Part shown: positions 23,805 through 34,477 of the stretch, piece after piece
Layout of the letters: each line of letters starts with the position of its first letter
How positions within the stretch are numbered: position 1 is the stretch's first letter
NCBI GenBank assembly: GCA_963971405.1
Contig: OZ020488.1
Coordinates: forward strand, 31,639,089-31,703,088
Origin: Psococerastis gibbosa
Taxonomy: Eukaryota; Arthropoda; Insecta; Psocodea; Psocidae
Direction: 5' to 3'
DNA: 64,000 nt
Position numbers and translations under genes: made by a program
Notes under the pieces: generated by a model
What the model saw: the letters and a program-made list of their open reading frames with translations, nothing else
The model's database searches: none
Told to the model about the DNA's origin: nothing

Positions 23805-24070
23805 AATGCATAGTTAATAAATAAATACTTATTGTTCTATTACTAAGCCAACCTAGCGGAGTTAGTGCTATAAGACGCTCTCTTGCTCTCTTACACACTC
23901 AACTAGAAGCCACCTATATGCTGGTCCCCGAAGCAAATGAAAAGAAAATGAAACAAATGTGGGTCGTGTAGGACTCTAATAACAAACAACCTTTCGGGTG
24001 AAAGTCAGAGTCCGTACCTACCACTACTATAAGCATCCTGAAGATAGTTGGTTCGAGTCCCACACTAACT
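23805..24070 (-). repeat. Degraded repeat shared with 5746-6200
   Basis: Same blocks in the same order as 5746-6200, without the poly-G insertion seen there. A plus-strand GTTGGTTCGAGTCCCACAC at 24049-24066 is a further Pol III B-box-like sequence. Confidence 0.5.
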
Positions 24071-24232
24071 TCTGTAGCGAGTAAAACAGGCGGTCCTGCG
24101 GGCCTAGTTCAGTGTAGCAGAGAGCAAGGCCGTGGGCTGAATTTTTTTCGGGAGGGGTCCGTCTGACCATCGGAGGCAACCTCAATTTACTATATATAAC
24201 ATATATATATACAATATACAATCACTTCAAAT

Positions 24233-24539
24233 CATTAAAAATCATGACAGTCCCAAGTCAGTACATATTTAGATGAATTTTACATATCTTAAAGCCTGAC
24301 GTATGGGGGACATTTAAACAAAACGGGGACACACACCTACAACACGAGGCAACGGGGACACCTTGTAAGGCCAGCGCCACGCACAGCCATATGTGAGCGA
24401 CTGGATCCTATCATACTACAAGGTTTCGCCTACCTTAGAAAACTCCTGATTGAACTGAGAGCGGCGAGAAATGCTTCTAACTTCCTTAAATTACTTAGAA
24501 ACCAACTCTTAGAGAAAGCTTTCTACACTGTCACTGAGG
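24233..24539 (+). mobile_element. LINE 3' fragment, same family as 58950-60440
   Basis: Near-collinear with the minus-strand LINE at 59080-59350: ACATCTTAAAGCCTGA, GGGGACATTTAAACAAAACG, CACAACACGAGGCAACGGGG-like and GACTGGATCCTATCATAC blocks all match. Translation gives the same C-terminal tail (GTFKQNGDTH) but with several stops. It is interrupted at 24540 and resumes at 24775. Confidence 0.85.
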
Positions 24540-24762
24540 ATAAACATAATAGTCTCCTTAGTAACTTTGTAAAACTTGCTGTCACTCATTGTTAAAATTA
24601 ACTTTGTATAGTTTTACGAATAAAATTAAATTAAAAATTCACAGCCTTTTGTTTTATCTGTTTTCAATCGCACTTGACGATGGCGTGAGCCGAAACCGGT
24701 TGTGAATTTTTAATTTAATTTTATTCGTAAAACTATACAAAGTTAATTTTAACAATGACGGG
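24540..24762. mobile_element. Foldback insertion inside a LINE, 12-bp TSD
   Basis: The LINE is split by 223 bp flanked by the exact 12-bp repeat CTGTCACTGAGG (24528-24539 and 24763-24774). The uninterrupted LINE at 59 kb has one copy of the site. The insert contains perfect 57-bp inverted arms (24587-24643 and 24701-24757) around a 57-bp loop with CTTGACGATGGCGTGAGCC then GAAACCGG. A GAYG...GCCGAAAC motif near the end of Penelope-like and related retroelements is known; I infer a Penelope-like terminal unit. Confidence 0.85.
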
Positions 24763-24774
24763 CTGTCACTGAGG

Positions 24775-24930
24775 CACTAGCACAATGATAATGACAGAAC
24801 TACCTGATTTTGACGATATTTTGACGATTTTACTTTATACTTTCTTGTCAGTAACTAGTTGATTACTTGTATTGTATAATGTAACAGAAATATTTATTTA
24901 TTTATTTATTTATTTATTTATACTTAAAAC
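24775..24930 (+). mobile_element. LINE 3' tail (continued) with (TTTA)n
   Basis: Continues the LINE of 24233-24539: GCACTAGCACAATG, CTACCTGATTTTGACGAT, TTGTATAATGTAACAGAAAT all match the reverse strand of 58960-59075. It ends in a (TTTA)n run at 24891-24920, the tail of this family. Confidence 0.85.
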
Positions 24931-25871
24931 TCATGCAATTCTATCTAGTGTACACTGCAAGTATTCCAAGAGGGGCCCGGACCCGCTGGCTACGTCCTTG
25001 GCAGAGACCTTTATAGACAAAACCCTATACTATTTATTGAATTATGTATATTTACTTATTAAGCCCAGACATCAATATAATTGATGTTAGTCAACCAACT
25101 GCCATGAAAAGGCACCAATGCTCATTTTAAGCTGTTTAGCTCAGGGAGGAAGTGTCAGTCTTGAATCAGCTACTACGGCCACACCACGAGCCGCTGAAAA
25201 GAAGTCGAACAACTTTTTGCGAATGAAATTTCTGCAGCCTTGTACTTGCCAGAAAATTGTGGATCGCTGGCGCCGTCCTCGCAGCTTTGGCTACAGCAAG
25301 AGAAGAAAAAAAAATGGGGGTTCTCTAGGGCGATTAGCACCCCTGCGGAGGACAGAGGGTGTGTCCAACCCATATTTCACCTTCCGACTAACGGCCCTCG
25401 GACAAACACCGAGATATTGTTTTCCAATTTTTATGGCACAATTCTGATTTCATAACGGCATCACCTCTAACACCGTCTCGGGCATAAGCGCACCATTGGT
25501 TTTTCATGCAAAACAAACACGAGTATAATTTTTACCGCTTTTCAGTTTAGGACGTCATTTTTTTGGGCATGCTTTTAATTTATCTGTGCATAGATCACGT
25601 TTATGGAGCAGGGAGAGCGGAAATGAAGCGGCCGCGTATTGATTGGCTGCTTGTTATTTATTGGGGGACTTGACAGATGCCGATACCGATTCCGGAAATG
25701 TTTGGACCCTCCCCACAATTCAATAACGCATAGGGGTCCCTATACCATGTTTTATCGTATTAATATCGCATAGCACTCACCAAAAAATTTAAAGTTCTTT
25801 ACAGTATTTCAATTTTCACTAGTATTTCAAAATATATAACTCCATATTTCCACGACGATATGTATACCTAA
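24931..25871. other. Unannotated; motif-less ORF at 25118-25447
   Basis: Moderately GC-rich around 25160-25410 with overlapping ORFs on both strands, none recognisable. GCGGCCGC near 25631 is isolated. No gene is supported. Confidence 0.35.
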
Positions 25872-26013
25872 GGCGGGGTTTCCACATACGTCAATGGTCA
25901 ATGAGAAATATGGTTTTGACGTGGTAGCAGACATTTTTAGTATGTCTTTAATGTCTGCTAAAACGACAATTTCATATTTCTCATTGACCATTGACGTATG
26001 TGGAAACCCCGCC
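25872..26013. mobile_element. Palindromic MITE with TAA duplication, 142 bp
   Basis: Starts GGCGGGGTTTCCACATACGT, ends with the exact reverse complement, flanked by TAA (25869-25871 and 26014-26016). Arms pair over about 45 bp; the centre has GACGTGGTAGCAGACAT...ATGTCTGCTA as an inner hairpin. Short size, TTA/TAA target and no ORF fit a PIF/Harbinger-type MITE. Confidence 0.9.
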
Positions 26014-26993
26014 TAAGTATAGCCCACAGTTTGTAATACGGGTACTCAGTTGGTACTCACATTTCTCTGGTAAAGTGAATAAAGTCGCTAAAGATTGATA
26101 TCAAAGTAGGAAACTCATCCCAATCACAATTTAACTGTAAATAAACAGAAAATATTATAGAAATTAACTTTACTTTTTAATTTCGATTGGTGATTGCACG
26201 CATCAAGCTTGGTTTGACTCGGAGTTTTGTTTGGAAACAATTGAAATTCAAAACGAAGCTTTTTATAAACCAAACTCCATGCCACCGTATTTTAAGCATT
26301 AACGTTATGTATATTATTTCTACAGATGGGATTCGGAAAAGAATTTAACACAACTACTATATGTAAGCAACTAACGTAACAGACAAGTCGTAGTCAGACG
26401 TGCATTAAAAACCGCCGCGACACTGGGAACCAATGTGGTGAATTAAAGTATACAAAAGGCAGTGCGGACATGAAAAGGGGAACTTAAATAAAGGGGGTCC
26501 AGTACATTCATTATACGAGATTAAAGCCCGTAAAAAAGGATAAAGGTAGTGCCTTGTGTTTTGCCACCTCATCACAGTAATCACCTTAAGGCAATCAATA
26601 TGCCCAAATTGGTTCAGGGGATGTGCTCATCATGACAAGAGAGAAACGAAAGTTGCTAGTGACGCAAATGCAATTCTAATGTTACGGAGAGACTTTTAAA
26701 ATCTTGAAAATATGTACGACCAATTGGGGATATTGTCTAAGGATGACACAGTTCTACAGAGATAGCCTTTGGCGGAACTCGTAGTTTCGTGCATGAGTGG
26801 CTGTCAAACTTGAAAACATACTCGATAAAATTAGCAAACGTATATAGCACTATAACGGTCTCATTACTCTCATTATTATTAGATTTGTACGTGATCAATA
26901 TTGTATTTTTTGGGTCATTGACTTTTGGAATCAAATTGCGATTATAAATTATACCAGTTTAGCTGCCACCTAGTATATTAGTACTATAGTATA
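26014..26993. other. Unannotated
   Basis: AT-rich with no gene or repeat recognised. Confidence 0.45.
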
Positions 26994-27308
26994 CATGGGT
27001 GGAGCTTGGGATAATTGCGAGTGTAATGCTTGAAAATATTTTTTTAAGTTTTAAAAAAAAGATAACACAAAATCATTTTATACAGCAGTCAGCATGTTCT
27101 ATCTTCTTAAAAAGTAAACATTTGAAAACAAAAAGATACATTTGAATTCTAACGGGGCGAGATTCTTAATTTTCTTAGACTGCATTGATAACATCATGCT
27201 CGTACAATCTTAGTTGCTCGCGGCTTCCTATAGATTTCAACGAAGCTCTTAATACATTATAAGGATTTTTTGAGTGTAATGCGGCCTTACAAGCACGCAC
27301 CACCACTG
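26994..27308 (-). mobile_element. hAT-like element, empty-site paralogue of 47778-48258
   Basis: Minus-strand sequence matches 47778-48258 in order: GCCGCATTACACTCAA, AGCTTCGTTGAAATCTATA, GAAGCCGCGAGCAA, GCAGTCTAAGAAAATTAA and AAGATAGAACATGCT. Ends CATGGGTGGAGCTTGGG and CACCACCACTG are imperfect inverted repeats. It lacks the 167-bp MITE nested in the 47-kb copy and shows the intact ATTCAAATG target. Confidence 0.75.
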
Positions 27309-27521
27309 GTATTTGCACAGTAAATGAACTTTTCTTGCAACGAAGATTCAATGAAGTGCTTAGTCCTATAATCCTATTACACTTTACAAGAAGGGGAATT
27401 TTACGAGCTACAAACTGAAGCTCACATCAAAGAGATGGAAACTAATACTGCAGGTCTTAAAGCAAATGTCCCTGTCTGACTAAATAATGGATGGGATGGA
27501 GGAAAGTCATCAGCTCCTCAG

Positions 27522-27668
27522 TAAAATTCAAAGAAATTGAAGCAGTAAACAAGCTGATGGCGAGAGGGGAGCTCTTCGGGAGCCGAAAGAGCGATGCTGC
27601 AGAGCTGGAGACGATTTACAACACGCCCCATAAACTCAACGGAAGGCCCAGCGCGGGTCTCGTAAACG
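27522..27668 (+). CDS. Weak candidate internal exon, unknown product
   Basis: An open frame reading FKEIEAVNKLMARGEL then FGSRKSDAAELETIYN continues to LNGRPSAGLVN. It is bounded by a possible acceptor (GCTCCTCAG, ending 27521) and a possible donor (CG|GTGAGA at 27669). Composition is coding-like and less AT-rich than the flanks. No family is recognised and the polypyrimidine tract is poor. It may be chance. Confidence 0.25.
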
Positions 27669-29090
27669 GTGAGATAACTTGTATTTAGACTCGAATAAAC
27701 TAGACAAGCTTTCAGAGAGGAGATTGTAAAAACCATTCAGAATGTTGCGTTAAATGAAAAATATGGGCAACAGGACTCACGAAATGAAATGTGCTAGAAA
27801 GCGTTGCAGCTCAACATTGTTTGAATGTTAGAAATACCTCCCCCGAGAGCTTACGCCGTGGATTCTCCATCTAAGAGGGTAAAGAGGGTGACTTGTTATT
27901 TAGTTTACTGACATGTTATTTCAGTGCTTTTTTGTGGTTTATAAGTAGATGAAGATTCTTAGGGACTCGCTGTTCTGTTCCATGCCAATCTGTCTTTGTC
28001 ATATTAACTTTGACAATTCTTTAATTACGTGCCTGTAGCTGTTGCATTTAAACTTAAAACTATTGCAGCCCGTGTAGGCCTAGTCTTAATTTTCGATACC
28101 TTATAATTTTGTTAGGGAAAGACATCATGTTTCTCACGTTCATTTTTGCATCATTATATGAAAGCAACCAAATTACAGCACCTGCCCCATTCCTCCTCCT
28201 CCCCCCCCCCCCCCCCCCGCCCTTTCCAGATCTGTTTCGCACGCGGTGTAAGTATCAAGGACCAGCGCTTATTGCGGCCTAATGACGTTTTTTGTGGGCA
28301 GAATATTACATAGCTAGACCGTGATGAATGAGGCTTAATTTGGAGTTTGCGTGACCTCCACTTCTCCTGCAACCAGCTGTCGACTTGGCCTCTCACACCT
28401 TCAATTCCTGTCTAAATCGTTTACCGACAACAAATTCAGCTTTATTTTTTCCCCACATTTCCATGACTCCACTGTAGTCTCCAATTTTTGCGGCTACGTA
28501 AGCCAGGAGGTTTATCATGTGGAACTGGGCAAATGAAAATGTAAACAGTGGCGCAGCAAAGTTGACTGTGGAGTGTGGTGTATTGTCGTCCGTTATTGGA
28601 TTTTGAAAGTGAGCTTGTAATCAAATTGTATGTAAAAATACAACTATGACAATTATCATATGGATGGGTAAAACTAATAAAAACAACCGTAGAATCTTGA
28701 AGAAGGTAGATTTCAGCTAACAGTGCGGCAGTGCCCGTGGAATCTCGACCGTAGTTTTTTGTAATTAAAGATCTTCCTTTCATTCCACTTAGTACCAGAG
28801 GACGACCATAAATCTCGGCTGGCGTAGGGAAAATAAGTATTTTATGCATAAGTGAAATTGCTATGTTCCAAATTCATCTGCAGTTGATTTTTGTACCGGT
28901 ATGCGATGATGTAATGATTTCAATATTTTTTGTTTAATATAAGGGTGAATATGGCCTAAATCGTTAAGGGAAATTAAAATGAAGTCAACGGCGCTTAAAG
29001 CGTAGGTTACAGTATGTGGAACATGTGCAAATTTGGCGCTGGAGACATTGATGACCATAGCTACGAAGCTACGATCAAAATCAACCATCA
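27669..29090. other. Unannotated; 18-C tract at 28200-28218
   Basis: ORFs at 28154-28396 and 28442-28849 overlap on both strands without motifs. The long C tract is flanked by CTCCTCCT, a purine/pyrimidine asymmetry. No gene is supported. Confidence 0.4.
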
Positions 29091-29325
29091 AAGGGGTCGG
29101 CAACCATTTTTAGCAGCTGAGCCAAATTTTGAAATAATTAGATTTAGATCTGTTATTATTAGAAGAGCCATACACCCCAAGCCAAAAATAAAACAACAAT
29201 ATTGATTTAAATATTATAATTTTTTATTTTTGTTATGCTTCATATTGTTTTAAATTTTTTAGAACCGGTAATATAGGGAAGAGCCGCACCCAATGAGCCA
29301 AAGAGCTGCATGCGCCCTATCGTAT
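29091..29325 (+). mobile_element. hAT transposon terminal fragment (GGGGTCGGCAACC type)
   Basis: Begins AAGGGGTCGGCAACC followed by GAGCCAAATTTT; later blocks GAGCCATACA and GAGCCAAAGAGCTGCATGCG repeat the same GAGCC theme. A GGGGTCGGCAACC terminus with GAGCC subterminal motifs is known from animal hAT elements. The opposite terminus is absent, so this is truncated. Confidence 0.6.
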
Positions 29326-30437
29326 CAACCTATCAGTTAGCTTGCTTCAAGCTTTTGCAGGAGCTTCTATTGAACCTTTCGACAAGTTAATTTATGAACT
29401 TATTTCTTGGGCGTCCTCGTCCGTTGTTCCACCTGGCGTTGATCAAGGAGAGAAGCATCCCAGCACTGCTGCGGAGCTACCACACTATGAAGCCTTATGA
29501 ATAGATGCCTATCATCACCAATCAGAAAATTAAACCCGATATCAATCATAAATCCTCCAACAATAGGCTACCTATCTTCTACGAAGAAAAATTAGCTTGT
29601 ATAACCAGTTGAATAACATGTCAATGCGGGGCACATCTGGGTCTGAGAATATTTTTGAGCTGTCACGCAGACAATACCCCAACAGCTTATCATCCATCAC
29701 CTTCACAGCGGTATCACAAAGTAATGCAATATCGTATAGTGTAACGGATCAGTCATTAGTTACCACAAAGGACGTCATTCTGTTCTGACCCCATTGTGGT
29801 GGCGTGGCCGTTTCTTGTTAACTCATCAAGCGCCCGAAAAATATTAATTAAAATAGGTGTATATAAACTAGCTTTTTTATTTCATCTTCATATAGCATTT
29901 ATCGTTTACGCAATTACATTTTGAGACGTATTTTAGAATGGAATAGAATATATCTGTATTGATTCATATAGTGAAAACAATAGGCGTTTGATCCACAAAC
30001 TAATACAATGCAACACAAAAACTAATAAAACACGAAAAACCAATATACTATGGTACCAATTTAAATCTACCAATCTAATTTTTTTAATGAATTTGACGTC
30101 ATTTACAGATTTGCTGTAAACTCATAAAATGATAGGTTATAAAGGGTTGGGCAGACTTCAACATAGTAACTATGCATCGATTAATAAAAGAAACGCAGTT
30201 GCATAGCGGGGGACAACCAAACCCAATCACGTTATCGATTTATAAGCAACTGACGTCAGTTCCAATCCAAACGTGCCCCAGTAGGCGGAAAATTCTTCAG
30301 CCTTAAACAGTTTAACCAAAAGCGAGAAAGCCAACATATTGTCACCATATTGTCGTTGATATGGTTTCGTCCGCGAATTCTCCGTACCGTAATTTAGATC
30401 ATTTATATGCTCAGCGGGAATAGTAACTAATCCAAAA
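29326..30437. other. Unannotated
   Basis: No gene or known repeat. Short ORFs only. Confidence 0.45.
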
Positions 30438-30578
30438 GGCGGGGTTTCCACGTACGTCAATGGTCAATGGTAAATATGGTTTTGACGTGGTAGCAGACAT
30501 TTTTAGTATGTCTTTAATGTCTGCTAAACGTAAATACCTCATTTGCCACTGACCATTGACGTATGTGGAAACCCCGCC
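30438..30578. mobile_element. Palindromic MITE, 141 bp
   Basis: GGCGGGGTTTCCACGTACGT at the left and its near reverse complement at the right. Interior GACGTGGTAGCAGACATTTT and TTTAATGTCTGCTAAA match 25872-26013 almost base for base. Flanks are AAA/AAA instead of TAA. It lies about 60 bp upstream of a Penelope-like endonuclease fragment. Confidence 0.88.
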
Positions 30579-30639
30579 AAACTAATTTGTGAGAATTTGA
30601 TCGTAAGTATATACTTTCAATTTAATTGTAGGTCCATAC

Positions 30640-31085
30640 CGTCAGTATTTTTTCAGGTACAAGGTCAGGTGGATTGTATAAATTATTTATTTATTTATTG
30701 TAAACGTGTTAGCCTTTATTTGGGCCAGACCGGAAGGCATTTTCAGGTTAGGATTAAAGCGCATAAAAGAGGGATAGGCAAGCCTGAAACTTCTCATGCT
30801 CCGGCCCGGCTCAACATATCCGTGCAATTTTGAGGGTTAGTCTATATTAGGGTCTTACATATAGGGAGTAGGGACAAATTACTGGATTCCCTAGAGGTTA
30901 GAGGTGAGCGAAGCTATAAAACAACGAAATTGGATAGAAACATCTTTAATGATGATAATTATGACGTTTGGGATAATTTAGTATCTAGCACCCACAACAC
31001 TAGCCTACTAGTTCGAACTTTGTCTTGTAAAATTTGTGAATGGTTGTTAGTGTTTGCGTAGTCTGACAATGGCTTAGTGCCATTG
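30640..31085 (+). mobile_element. Penelope-like element: GIY-YIG endonuclease remnant
   Basis: Plus-strand translation near 30715-30800 reads SLYLGQTGRHFQVRIKAHKR. Y(L/I)GQTGR..(Q)R...H is the hallmark of the GIY-YIG nuclease domain at the C-terminus of Penelope-like retroelements. With frameshifts, downstream blocks read LLDSLEVRGERSYKTTKL and NDDNYDVWDNLVS, which fits the family's C-terminal tail. No reverse-transcriptase part is present, so it is a 3' fragment with at least two frame breaks. Confidence 0.7.
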
Positions 31086-31599
31086 CGTTTAATATATTTT
31101 TTTAAACAAAACTTTACAACATTGTATGCTTTATTTATTTAATATATTGGTATTCTCTCATATCGATTAACTTTTCATCGCTTTACAAAAGTTTGGTCAA
31201 TTGTTACGTTTGAACCTGCATCGAACAACTCAATTGCAATAACAATTTGACTTCATTTGAATTAAAAGCGATAACATTTGTCAACCTACGCGTGAACTGC
31301 AATAAAAGCCGTGTTGACAGAGTGTGGATCCGCCACTGCCGGAGCTTGGTTCGGGAGAATTACGAGGAGCGAGCTGACGAGTCGTGCTAAGTGCTCCAAG
31401 AAGGTTTTATAGGTCATAACAGGAGATTTACTTTACTAACGCTCCCATCCATTCCCGTCAAAAGTCAGCTGCTCCCCCACCTGCGCACTCCAGTCATCGT
31501 CACCATTATTAGTAATACGAGTAACAAAACATTCCATGTCAACGTTCATGGATCCATCAAGAATTGTCTTACAAGCCGCGATTATTACCATTTCTTGTA
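31086..31599. other. Unannotated; probable Penelope-like 3' UTR then unknown
   Basis: Follows the endonuclease remnant. GACAATGGCTTAGTGCCATTG at 31062-31082 is a small hairpin just before it. Nothing else is recognised. Confidence 0.35.
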
Positions 31600-32110
31600 C
31601 TTACTTACTTACCGTGTTCGGGCTTACGACACGTTCCTTCCATATGTTGAGGCCTTGATCGCTTTGTCATTGGCATCGAAAGGATTTGCGAGGGACACAG
31701 CTTCATCAAACCACCGGCAGAATGAGGTTGTCGTCTTGCAGTTGGCCTTAGTTTCTGTCTGCCCCCACCTACAGAGGTTCGCGCGACATCGTGGACACCC
31801 CTTCTTAGCTGATTGAGGATTTGCCAGGTTGGGTAAGGCAGTGGGCTCCTGGATGTTAGCGTTGCCATGCGTTGCGTTGCCTCTGGAGTTAGGTTCTTCC
31901 ATCTGCCAATGCGGTTGCGGCTAGCTGTTCCATCCACCCGTGTGGTACGTCTGAGAAAGCTCTTTCTGGATCTCAGACTGTTGCGCCCAGCTATCTGCCC
32001 ATGCGGTGGGTGCAGGAGGTCCTCCTCTACTTTCATTCTTTCAAGGTCATCTAGAACGGAGCTTCGGACGGCTGCTGGAGGAGTGATACCAATAATGGGG
32101 TAGAACCATT
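31600..32110 (-). mobile_element. Non-LTR ORF2 C-terminus with zinc knuckle
   Basis: A long minus-strand frame (about 160 codons) reads GITPPAAVRSSVLDDLERMK, then LRSRKSFLRRT, then YPTWQILNQLRRGV. After one frame change it reads CRANLCRWGQTE and a Cys/His-rich end. The ITPP...R..SR..F and TW..LN.LR.GV.RC..NL..WG blocks are typical of the region after the reverse transcriptase in Jockey/I-type LINE ORF2 proteins. The plus-strand ORF at 31391-31816 is its antisense shadow. It is less decayed than most remnants here, but the upstream domains are missing. Confidence 0.65.
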
Positions 32111-32884
32111 TTTTTGGTGAGACTTAGGGACCTGACTTGACCCAGAAGCATATAGGGCTAGTGGGGAGCAATTTCCAAAAAGGACGTATTAATTAAACCT
32201 ATTCCTTAATATCCGATTGCAAAAGTGCAATAGAACACCAAGCTCGTTAAGGTGCTAAGTTTGTTTTGAAAACGTTGCCATAGTCAAACAATAATGGGTT
32301 ATAATGAACAAAGATGAGTTTACGTACCATATTGTATGCATCAATGTACATTTACATCTACATCTAACCCCCCCCCCCTTACCATAAACAAAAAATTCGA
32401 CATCACTCCCTCCACTGATCCTGCTTCTGTCATCTATTTCGCACAATCGATAGGCTTTTGACGGGAAAAAACCAGAAACATGGGGACAGTCAGACAGGGA
32501 AAAATGTAAAAAGGCATTCCAATTTGGGGGGAGACGGGGAGGGGGGGAACTGACAGATCCAATCGGGGCTGACTGCCGCAGCGACATGCTCCGACATGCC
32601 AGCAAAATTGGAAAGATGATGTGACAGGACCGGAAACCTACTGCATATACATTTTCCTCTTTCACATTATATTGCACAGTCAGTCCATATTCAAAATTCA
32701 TTTTTATTTTAAAATTTTGAATAACAATGTTTAATATCATTCGAGGACATACGAGTAGTTGTTAGATAGCTTGTACTTGTGCGAGTCTCTGCCAATATAC
32801 ACAGCATGCGATGCATCTGGTAACACGACACAGGTAGTACCTAGATCTTTATATTAATACAAGCCTGCCTCCACCACTTGCGTC
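32111..32884. other. Unannotated
   Basis: A poly-C tract near 32370 and GGGGGG runs near 32525-32547 suggest a degraded G-rich MITE. The 161-codon ORF at 32255-32740 crosses these tracts and has no motif. No gene is supported. Confidence 0.4.
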
Positions 32885-32892
32885 TGCCACGG

Positions 32893-33170
32893 GCGGCAGC
32901 TCGGCCTTCGGCCTTGCGGTCACTGCTCATGTAAATCAGGCGGCAGCTCGGCCTACAGCCTCGCAGTCACTGCTCATGTAAATTAATTGTGGTCGCACAC
33001 AACACACACACAGCATCAACTGTCGGGATAAACGAAAATTAATGGTAGCGCAGTCTGCCGCTAGATGTCAGTTGATGTCGGTTGGCGATGGTAGCGCCAA
33101 CTGTCGGGATAAACGAAAATTAAATGTAGTGCAGTCTGCCGCTAGATGTCGGTTGATGTTGGCAGTACCA
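32893..33170 (+). repeat. Two adjacent two-copy tandem repeats (47 and 81 bp)
   Basis: Unit A (GCGGCAGCTCGGCC...CTCATGTAAAT, 44 bp plus spacer) occurs at 32893-32936 and 32940-32983. Unit B (CAACTGTCGGGATAAACGAA...GCCGCTAGATGTC) starts at 33017 and again at 33098, an 81-bp period. Copies differ by several substitutions. It is a minisatellite-like locus. Confidence 0.85.
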
Positions 33171-33224
33171 GCAGCCATGTACACGCACCAATGTAAAATA
33201 TTCCTAAATCAAATTATAAAAACA

Positions 33225-33420
33225 TTCTCCAGTGGACGAAAGTGTTAATCTAAACCATCCTCGAATCTCCTTGAACACACAAAACAATATTCATCATAAT
33301 CGGTCCAGTTGTTTGAAAGGAGGCCCGGAGCATACACACGGACAGTCGAAATATATACAGTATATTAAGATAAGCCCTCAAAACTGGGCTTCTTTTTCTT
33401 TTTATCTCTCTATTATAATA
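33225..33420 (+). repeat. Probable RTE-type LINE 3' end
   Basis: TCATCATAATCGGTCCAGTTG followed by ACACACGGACAG and ATATATACAGTATATTAAGAT is the phrase commonly found at the 3' ends of arthropod RTE-like elements (atcggtccag... then acacacggacag). No coding part is present. The family assignment comes from general knowledge of such tails. Confidence 0.4.
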
Positions 33421-34477
33421 TTGTATGTTATCTTATAACAGCAATTAGAAGTTATAGAAAGACATGGTAGGAGAATTATTAAAGAAAGGAAGAGATTGAA
33501 AAATGGAGCCCGAGCTGGCGGGGGATGCATATGCTTTAAAGTAGCAAACCAACATGCAAGGCTAGACATCATAATGCAAATGCATCGGTCTAGATCTGCA
33601 TTAAGAGTGCATATTATACTCGTTGTCAGTAGAGCATCTAAGTACGGGAGGAAAACGTGGAGACTTAGGTTAGCCTTGGTTGGCTCCGGAGTCAGGGGTT
33701 CCCGAGATCCGGACCCCTGGTCTAACTAATAAAGACATTTAAGTTATAAATTTTTGGTGCAGGACACCCCTTGCTTGAGAGGGCATAGCAAATCTTAAAC
33801 CAGCGATTCCTGCAATATACCTATAGCGAGCATTCTGATGTTGGGAAAGGTTATTTGAGCGAGTGATTCATGGCAGAGCTTCCACAAGCCGACCGTTGAC
33901 ATTTCTCATTAGTAGGGATCCGTCATCCCATGAGACGGACGGCCAGTTTTTTTCCTGTCGGACTCAGGGCTCTTCGCTGACAGGCAGTACGTAAGAATGA
34001 ATTGCAAAGAGCAACTGCGGAGAGTAATTAGGTGTCCTTCGCTCAAAGCTGACGGATTGCTTCGAAAGTTAAGTATAGGAGCCTCTGCGAGTGAGAGCGC
34101 GGCATCTTTGGCGAGCTCATGGCAGCCAACCTCCAGTAAATCAATCAAAGCGGACAAGTTGACAGACAGAAAAACTCGCAGAGTCTATATCAGTTGGTAA
34201 TTAGTTGCTTCAACGGGCAGAACGTTGCAATGTGTCCCAGAGGTCGATGAAGCTGCCAGCCGCTCTGATGATTGCGTGGCCTAAGTGTAGAATGAGTTGC
34301 AGTGTTGATTAAGTGAATAAATTTAGCACTGACGAAAAGATAATTATTTCATGGGCCGACTCAAAACTGACTGTACAAATACAATAGGCGCTTAGTATGG
34401 ACATAAATGCCGTCAGGAACTCATGCGAATAGAACAGAACCAAGCTTGATGATCAAATAGTACAAGTTAGTTTAAAT
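33421..34477. other. Unannotated
   Basis: Overlapping short ORFs on both strands near 33900-34200, none with a domain. No gene is supported. Confidence 0.4.

Noticed and set aside
28198..28220. Long homopolymer C tract as a feature of its own
   Set aside because: No terminal repeats or duplication could be found around it; length may also be unreliable in assembly.
31391..31816. 141-codon plus-strand ORF
   Set aside because: Antisense shadow of the LINE C-terminus at 31600-32110 over most of its length.
32255..32740. 161-codon minus-strand ORF
   Set aside because: Crosses poly-G/poly-C tracts, no known motif, composition not coding-like.
33909..34200. RNase H-like ELAKDAA in a minus-strand ORF
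   Set aside because: Only a few residues match; the catalytic His/Asp context and the preceding strand are absent.
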